Assembly (NCBI GenBank): GCA_002793215.1
Contig: PFPU01000068.1
Span: 1 to 37,386, forward strand
Source of the DNA: Flavobacteriales bacterium CG_4_10_14_0_2_um_filter_35_18
Lineage (GTDB): Bacteria > Bacteroidota > Bacteroidia > Flavobacteriales > Flavobacteriaceae
DNA length: 37,386 bases
Direction: 5' to 3'
The translations under genes were made by a program, and so were the position numbers. The stretch's first letter is position 1. Every line of letters starts with the position of its first letter. The notes below the pieces were generated by a model that searched no databases, was not told the origin of the DNA, and saw nothing but the letters and a program-made list of their open reading frames with translations. Positions 32,567 through 37,386 of the stretch are shown piece by piece.

Positions 32567-35074
32567 TTATTTGTTGTTTTTACCGATAGAAATTAAATTA
32601 ACAAACAATTTAAAAGCACCCGGAACACCTGCCGGGAGTTCTCTAAAAAAAGATAATCCCGTATAAATAAAATAGCCTTTTTGATATTTTGCCACAAGCA
32701 AACTGCTTTTGATTTCGGGTTCACCAGGGTCATTCATCCCTAAAATTGTTTCAAAATGCGCATCCCAAACGTCGGGAAAATATAACCCACGCTCTTGCAC
32801 CCAACCATCAAAATCGGCTTCGGTAATTTTATTTGGCGCATTTAGCACCTCATGATTCGTATTTAACAGGTTCACTTTAGCGCTTTCAAGCGTTACCCTA
32901 TTTTGCGATAAATGCAATTGATAAGGGGCAATTTGAGTAACTTTTAGTCTGGAATTGGTGTTGTATTGCACTATGATTGTTCCGCCATTTGCTACATAAT
33001 CAAATAGAATTGGTTGCTTGAATTTTAAATAATCTTCAGTATTATAAGCCCGTACACCCAAAATAACAGCATCAAACTTTTTTAAGTTTTCGGCGTTAAT
33101 AGCCTCTTCATTTAAAACCGCCACACTGTAACCCACTTGTATTAAACTTGTAGGCACTTCATCACCAGCGCCCATAATATAAGCGATATTTTGCCCTTTT
33201 CGGGAGATGGGTAAACGCACAAATTTTACCACAATCGGACTTGTGATTAGTTGTGGTGGCAAGTGATTGTAATCAATTTCTTGATAGCCATTTTGATAAG
33301 TTAAGCCATTGCTTAAAGTTACCGCCGAATGTACCTCGGCAACTAACTCGTTTTTTGGCGGTATCACTTGAAACACAAATTCTTGTACGTCATTCTTATT
33401 TTTGATATTAAAGGGAATAGATGACGGAATAAGCTGCCAATGCGCGTCGAGATTTAAAGTTAAATCACCCGATAAATCATCAACACCAGCCTTTACAAGG
33501 ACTTTTATATTTTTAGGTTTGTCATCCGAAAAAATGGTTACATTCTCTAAAACCTGACTAAAAACGGGTGGTGCAACATCAAAACGACGGTAAATTTCGC
33601 CCCTAACAGGATCGGTTTTTTTATACACCACAGGAAGCGCTAAAGCTAAATTAAAGCCCTGAATGCTTACTATAAATTGCGCCACTAAAGTTGGTGGCGT
33701 TTCGGGTAAACCGATAAATTCATTATGAGAAACTTCAAACAAACCAATGTCACTTTTTTTATTCAACCAATAGGCATTGCTCACCTCCGCTTGAGCGGGA
33801 ATGGTATAATTTTCTTTAAACTTAAAGACTTTGTTAAAGCTTAGATTTTGATTGGGGTTTTGAAAAACTTGCTGGCCTTTTATGCCTATAGATTTTAAAA
33901 TAATTTCAGTATTACTGCGGTTAATCGCTTCAATATTCAATGTGATTTTGGCATTTGGCGCGGCGTAAAAATCGGAGGCAATCGCTTCAAAATAGAGACC
34001 TGCACAGGCTTGAATTAAATTTGAGGTTTCAATAAGCTTGGTGCTTTTCCAGTAACTCTCAGGCAGATTGTCAATTAATTTATAAACTTCAATAAGTTTT
34101 GAAATACTCATTTCGGGATGCTCAAAATTATAGGCTTTTTCAATGGCAGTAACCAAAAGGCCGATAGGTTTGCCGCCTTCTAATCGCGACCAAGTTGTAT
34201 TAATACCACTAAAAATATCCGCTTTATTTATAGGTTTTTCACCTTGAAGGTATTCTAAATATTCTATTGACGACCCACGTTCTTCGGTAGAACCGAAACC
34301 TTGCGACTTGTGTTCGGTTCGCGCTTCGGCTGCCAATTCACTATTCGATTTTCCTTTTAAAGGATAAAAAACGCCTGCATCTAAAGCATATAAATTGGTT
34401 TTATCGGCTTGCTCAAATTTTTCGATGCTGCCATAAAAAAACCACGAAGTATTAAAAAATTGCCTTTTTGCATGCCAAGGTTTAACAAATTTTAATTGTT
34501 CGGGAAAAGCATTTTTGTCGGCCGCCAAAGCAAATGCTTCACTGGCTAAAATAGCCGAGGCGGTGTGATGTCCGTGTGTTTTTCCGGCAGAAGCCGCATT
34601 AAAGCGATTTATGATAACATCGGGTTGAAATTTTCGAAACATCCAAACCACATCACTTAATATTGCCTGTTTATTCCAAATTTCAAAAGTTTCTTCCGGA
34701 TTTTTAGAAAAACCGAAATCATTTGCACGGGTAAAGTATTGTTGTGCGCCATCAATTCTTCGCGCAGCTAACAATTCTTGTGTTCTAATAATTCCAAGGT
34801 GGTCGCGCAATTCTTTTCCAATTAAATTTTGACCACCATCACCGCGTGTCATCGATAAATAGGCAGTATTGGCGTGAATTTCATTTGAAAAATAACTTAT
34901 CAACCGCGTGTTTTCATCATCGGGATGGGCGGCAACATAAAGCACTGATCCTAAAAAATTGAGTTTTTTTAAGGCACTATGAATATCGGTAGCACTTGGC
35001 TTTACGGGGATTTGCGCGAAGAAAACGAAGGGTGTTAAAAAGGCATAAAAAAATAAAATAAGACGTATTTTCAT
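32567..35074 (-). CDS. secreted PIG-L family deacetylase with glutamine amidotransferase-like C-terminal domain
   Basis: 835 residues from the ATG at 35074, giving a clear signal peptide (MKIRLILFFYAFLTPFVFFA). The open frame extends to a TTG at 35104, but that lies in the promoter. The PIG-L zinc-hydrolase domain spans roughly residues 30-270: HPDDE (50-54) and THGHHTAS near 165 supply the metal ligands and the catalytic Asp. PIG-L enzymes remove N-acetyl groups from GlcNAc-type sugars. A long beta-rich middle region follows. The last ~200 residues (IAYIMGAGDEVPTSLIQVGY, VILGVRAYNT, YVANGGTIIVQYNTN) resemble a class I glutamine amidotransferase-like fold without an evident Cys-His-Glu triad. 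The substrate is unknown. It heads a probable operon with the small membrane protein and the symporter, divergent from dnaN. Confidence 0.9.
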   Translation of the reverse strand: MKIRLILFFYAFLTPFVFFAQIPVKPSATDIHSALKKLNFLGSVLYVAAHPDDENTRLISYFSNEIHANTAYLSMTRGDGGQNLIGKELRDHLGIIRTQELLAARRIDGAQQYFTRANDFGFSKNPEETFEIWNKQAILSDVVWMFRKFQPDVIINRFNAASAGKTHGHHTASAILASEAFALAADKNAFPEQLKFVKPWHAKRQFFNTSWFFYGSIEKFEQADKTNLYALDAGVFYPLKGKSNSELAAEARTEHKSQGFGSTEERGSSIEYLEYLQGEKPINKADIFSGINTTWSRLEGGKPIGLLVTAIEKAYNFEHPEMSISKLIEVYKLIDNLPESYWKSTKLIETSNLIQACAGLYFEAIASDFYAAPNAKITLNIEAINRSNTEIILKSIGIKGQQVFQNPNQNLSFNKVFKFKENYTIPAQAEVSNAYWLNKKSDIGLFEVSHNEFIGLPETPPTLVAQFIVSIQGFNLALALPVVYKKTDPVRGEIYRRFDVAPPVFSQVLENVTIFSDDKPKNIKVLVKAGVDDLSGDLTLNLDAHWQLIPSSIPFNIKNKNDVQEFVFQVIPPKNELVAEVHSAVTLSNGLTYQNGYQEIDYNHLPPQLITSPIVVKFVRLPISRKGQNIAYIMGAGDEVPTSLIQVGYSVAVLNEEAINAENLKKFDAVILGVRAYNTEDYLKFKQPILFDYVANGGTIIVQYNTNSRLKVTQIAPYQLHLSQNRVTLESAKVNLLNTNHEVLNAPNKITEADFDGWVQERGLYFPDVWDAHFETILGMNDPGEPEIKSSLLVAKYQKGYFIYTGLSFFRELPAGVPGAFKLFVNLISIGKNNK

Positions 35075-35101
35075 CCTTAAAGTTAAAATTAGTAGTTGAA
35101 A

Positions 35102-35109
35102 CAAATCTA
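35102..35109 (-). promoter_or_regulatory. -7 element of the PIG-L/small protein/symporter operon
   Basis: The minus strand reads TAGATTTG, matching TAnnTTTG, with the predicted start near 35098 and a leader of about 24 bases before the ATG at 35074. The last three bases are the TTG that would otherwise extend the PIG-L frame, so they argue for the ATG start. The -33 box is weak. Confidence 0.52.
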
Positions 35110-35189
35110 TAAATTTAAAGTTTTGATAAACTATTTGGGTTTAAACTTAACAAAAGCTTAACTAATTTTGATTTTTCTTTTGGCTTATT

Positions 35190-35221
35190 TTTGCGCCTTA
35201 GTATTTATTATGATATATTTG
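35190..35221 (+). promoter_or_regulatory. canonical Bacteroidota promoter of dnaN
   Basis: TTTG (35190-35193), a 20-base spacer, then TATATTTG (35214-35221) match the -33/-7 consensus. Transcription would begin near 35226, giving a leader of about 23 bases before the ATG at 35249. Confidence 0.75.
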
Positions 35222-35248
35222 TCTTCACTAATTTAACATTTTTTATAA

Positions 35249-36370
35249 ATGAAATTCATCATATCGAGTTCACAACTTTTTAAGCAGCTGCAACTATTGA
35301 GTGGCGTTATTAACAGCAACAATACCTTGCCAATTTTAGATAATTTTTTATTTGAAATTAACGATAATTCCCTAAAAATTTCGGCTTCCGATTTAGAAAC
35401 AACCATGAGTGCTTCACTTAAAGTTGATGCCGACGAAAATGGAACAATTGCCATATCGGCTAAATTGTTGCTTGACACCTTAAAAACCTTTCCAGAGCAA
35501 CCACTTACTTTTGTTGTTAGCGATAATAATACCATTGAAATTAGTTCAGAAAGTGGCAAATATGCGTTGGCTTTTGCCGATGGAGATGAATTTCCCAAAG
35601 CGCGTGTTTTAGACGCTCCAAGCTCTCTAATTATTGCCGGCGGCATTTTAGCCACCGCTATTAATAAAACTATTTTTGCAACCGGTAACGATGATTTGCG
35701 CCCCGTTATGAGTGGCGTATTTTTTCAATTTAGCCCCGAGGGTTTAATCTTTGTGGCAACTGATGCACATAAATTAGTAAAATATGAACGCACCGATTTA
35801 TCTGCCAATGAAACGGCCGAGTTCATCATGCCTAAAAAACCGTTAAACATCTTAAAAAATATCCTTTCGAGTTTTGATCAAGACGAGGTTTTGGTTGAAT
35901 ATAATGAGTCTAACGCCAAATTTAGTTTTAACAACATCACCCTAGTTTGCCGCTTAATTGACGGAAAATACCCTAATTATGATGCCGTTATCCCAAAAGA
36001 AAATCCAAATAAATTAACCTTAGACCGTACCGCATTTTTAAATTCCGTTCGCAGGGTTTCAATTTTCGCAAGCAAATCTACCCACCAAATCAGGTTAAAA
36101 ATGGCAGGAACTGAATTAAATATTTCGGCCGAGGATGTAGATTATTCAAATAGAGCCGACGAGCGTTTGATGTGCAGTTATGAAGGTAATGATATGCAAA
36201 TTGGTTTTAACTCACGCTTTTTGATTGAAATGCTGAGCAATTTAAATTCTGAAAACGTGATGGTTGAAATGTCATTGCCAAATAGAGCCGGTATTTTAAC
36301 GCCACTCGACGATTTAGATGAGGGCGAAACCATTACCATGTTAGTGATGCCGGTGATGCTCAATAACTAA
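35249..36370 (+). CDS. dnaN: DNA polymerase III subunit beta (sliding clamp)
   Basis: 373 residues, the standard clamp length. The ring-shaped dimer tethers DNA polymerase III and other replication proteins to DNA. Family features run through the three repeated clamp folds: KFIISSSQLFKQLQLLSGVI at the start, NTLPILDNFLFE, LKISASDLETTM, FVATDAHKLVKYER, LIDGKYPNYDAVIP, and the C-terminal EGETITMLVMPVML. The end MPVML matches the M-P-M/V-x-L tail that lines the hydrophobic groove for clamp-binding motifs. It is transcribed alone from a strong promoter and ends at a perfect hairpin terminator. In this window it is not next to dnaA or recF. Confidence 0.97.
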   Translation: MKFIISSSQLFKQLQLLSGVINSNNTLPILDNFLFEINDNSLKISASDLETTMSASLKVDADENGTIAISAKLLLDTLKTFPEQPLTFVVSDNNTIEISSESGKYALAFADGDEFPKARVLDAPSSLIIAGGILATAINKTIFATGNDDLRPVMSGVFFQFSPEGLIFVATDAHKLVKYERTDLSANETAEFIMPKKPLNILKNILSSFDQDEVLVEYNESNAKFSFNNITLVCRLIDGKYPNYDAVIPKENPNKLTLDRTAFLNSVRRVSIFASKSTHQIRLKMAGTELNISAEDVDYSNRADERLMCSYEGNDMQIGFNSRFLIEMLSNLNSENVMVEMSLPNRAGILTPLDDLDEGETITMLVMPVMLNN

Positions 36371-36391
36371 AAACCTATTTTTTTAAAATTT

Positions 36392-36420
36392 TAATCCGCT
36401 TTTATAGCGGATTATTTTTT
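36392..36420 (+). terminator. intrinsic terminator after dnaN
   Basis: TAATCCGCT (36392-36400) and AGCGGATTA (36406-36414) form a perfect 9-bp stem with a TTTAT loop, followed at once by six T (36415-36420). It begins 22 bases after the dnaN stop and ends 11 bases before the next ATG. Confidence 0.88.
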
Positions 36421-36431
36421 ACCTTCACCTG

Positions 36432-37025
36432 ATGAATATTTTGGCTCATATCTATTTGTCAAACAACCAGCCAGCGCTACAAATTGGTAATTTTATAGCC
36501 GATTTTATCATTGGCAACCAGTATAAACATTTGCCATTAGCCATTCAGCAAGGCATCTTTTTGCACCGTCAAATTGACACGTTTACCGATGCACATCCGA
36601 TTGTAAAACAAAGCAAACACCGTTTAAATGAACGCTATGGATTGTATAATGGCATCATTATAGATATTTTTTACGATCATTTTTTAGCAAAAAACTGGGC
36701 CGATTATCACGCGCAAAGCCTCTCTACTTTTTCAGCTGATTTTTATACACTGTTAAATAAAAACCAAGACCTTTTGCCTTTAAAAGTACTCAAAATAATG
36801 CCTTATTTAATCAATCAAAATTGGCTGTTAAATTATGCACAACTCGCCGGAATTGAGCAGACCTTGATAGGCATGAACCACCGCACACATTTGCAATCGC
36901 ACATGCATTTGGCAATAGCCGATTTAAAATTATATTACAATGATTTTGAATCTGATTTTAGGGCTTTTTTTAAAAATTTGATTACCTTTTCGGCGGAAAA
37001 AATTGAACAATTTAATGTAAAATAA
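36432..37025 (+). CDS. acyl carrier protein phosphodiesterase (AcpH/DUF479) family protein
   Basis: 197 residues, matching the AcpH family length. It starts MNILAHIYLSNNQPALQIGN and contains FIADFIIGNQ, FLHRQIDTFTDAHPIV, and IDIFYDHFLAKNW. These His and Asp residues are arranged like the metal site of HD-domain hydrolases. AcpH removes the 4'-phosphopantetheine arm from holo-ACP with manganese. In Bacteroidota the activity has not been shown to my knowledge, so the family name is safer than the reaction. It is one base before the gamma-glutamyltransferase start, and 11 bases after the dnaN terminator. No own promoter element is obvious in that short space, so read-through may feed it. Confidence 0.88.
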   Translation: MNILAHIYLSNNQPALQIGNFIADFIIGNQYKHLPLAIQQGIFLHRQIDTFTDAHPIVKQSKHRLNERYGLYNGIIIDIFYDHFLAKNWADYHAQSLSTFSADFYTLLNKNQDLLPLKVLKIMPYLINQNWLLNYAQLAGIEQTLIGMNHRTHLQSHMHLAIADLKLYYNDFESDFRAFFKNLITFSAEKIEQFNVK

Positions 37026-37026
37026 T

Positions 37027-37386
37027 ATGAAAAAATTAGTGCCATTTTTAGTTATTTTAATACTATTTTCACAGTGTAAATCAACTATAAAAACAGCAGC
37101 AAATCCTATAAAAAGAGGGCTTTTAGCCGATAAAGCCATGGTTGTTTGCGCCCGACCCGAAGCTGCCGAAATTGGCGTTGAAATTATGAAACAAGGTGGC
37201 AATGCCTTTGACGCAATGATTGCAACCGATTTAGCCTTAGCGGTTTCTTTTCCTTTTGCAGGAAATATTGGTGGTGGCGGTTTTATGGTTTTTAGAACCA
37301 AAGATGGCCAAACCGGCGCACTAGATTATCGCGAAAAAGCACCTCAAGCCGCTACCAGAGACATGTATTTAGATAAAGACGGCCAA
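37027..37386 (+). CDS. ggt: gamma-glutamyltransferase, 5' part (cut by window edge)
   Basis: The frame opens at ATG 37027 and continues to the end: 120 residues of a family about 550-580 long. An export signal with a cysteine (PFLVILILFSQCKS) suggests a lipoprotein, although Gln just before Cys makes the lipobox non-standard. The family start is clear: GLLADKAMVVCARPEAAEIG, MKQGGNAFDAMIAT, FPFAGNIGGGGFMVFR, then DYREKAPQAATRDMYLD. The conserved Arg-Glu near DYRE contributes to gamma-glutamyl binding. The enzyme hydrolyses or transfers the gamma-glutamyl group of glutathione and related peptides in the periplasm after self-cleavage. The nucleophile threonine lies beyond the window. It starts one base after the AcpH-family stop. 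Confidence 0.93.
   Translation, partial: MKKLVPFLVILILFSQCKSTIKTAANPIKRGLLADKAMVVCARPEAAEIGVEIMKQGGNAFDAMIATDLALAVSFPFAGNIGGGGFMVFRTKDGQTGALDYREKAPQAATRDMYLDKDGQ

Noticed and set aside
35075-35104. TTG-initiated extension of the PIG-L gene
   Set aside because: It lies within the TAGATTTG element, and starting at 35074 gives a clean signal peptide.
35163-35170. A second TAATTTTG element upstream of dnaN
   Set aside because: The nearest TTTG upstream is 25 bases away, outside the 19-20 spacing, whereas 35190-35221 has correct spacing and position.
1-37386. Search for tRNA, rRNA, CRISPR arrays, transposases, integrases and toxin-antitoxin pairs
   Set aside because: No cloverleaf T-loop signatures, rRNA segments, regular repeat arrays or mobile-element proteins were recognised in the window.

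Overview
The window reads as chromosomal DNA of a low-GC member of the Bacteroidota, most likely class Flavobacteriia or Sphingobacteriia. Three kinds of evidence support this. It carries a Bacteroidota-specific cluster for type IX secretion and gliding (gldJ, porU, porV). It has lineage-typical families (DUF4834, DUF4159, a PF13557-like outer-membrane protein, a 'WVPPL' GNAT-like protein). Many genes are preceded by the Bacteroidota -7 promoter element TAnnTTTG rather than by Shine-Dalgarno sites. There is no phage, insertion sequence, CRISPR array, rRNA or tRNA that I could see. Apart from two edge-truncated genes, all reading frames look intact.

Layout. 1-5907 (minus) is a tightly overlapping operon: DUF4834 protein, YfhO-type membrane protein, two GT4-like glycosyltransferases and the start of wecB. 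It points to assembly of a surface glycan or glycolipid. 6021-11595 (plus) is a translationally coupled run: an outer-membrane barrel with a lysine-rich tail, a GNAT-like protein, rsmE, a DUF4159 protein, a BASS-family transporter and a PlsC-like acyltransferase. It converges with, and overlaps, a 984-residue fusion of a GH3 glycosidase with a class-C beta-lactamase-like serine hydrolase (11549-14503, minus). Further minus-strand genes are a small conserved protein usually mislabelled as an ABC ATPase, a DnaQ-type exonuclease, a small transaldolase and an SDR oxidoreductase. The transaldolase is bracketed by two near-identical 24-25 bp direct repeats.

18163-18297 holds the gene for the small SRP RNA (minus), with a textbook Bacteroidota promoter. 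It is divergent from argS, which converges on murF. murF lies downstream of gldJ, separated by a terminator-like hairpin. Divergent from gldJ runs porU-porV-cdd-truncated haemoglobin, then a KAS III-like ketosynthase. After a pair of tandem hairpins come, on the minus strand, a sodium:solute symporter, a 35-residue single-span membrane protein too small for most gene callers, and a large secreted PIG-L deacetylase. These three form one probable operon. Divergent from them is dnaN with a clear promoter and a perfect intrinsic terminator. An AcpH-family protein and the start of a gamma-glutamyltransferase end the window.

Most genes are core housekeeping. The least-described parts are the 35-residue protein paired with the symporter and PIG-L enzyme, the GH3/beta-lactamase fusion, the basic tail on the outer-membrane barrel, and the repeats around the transaldolase.
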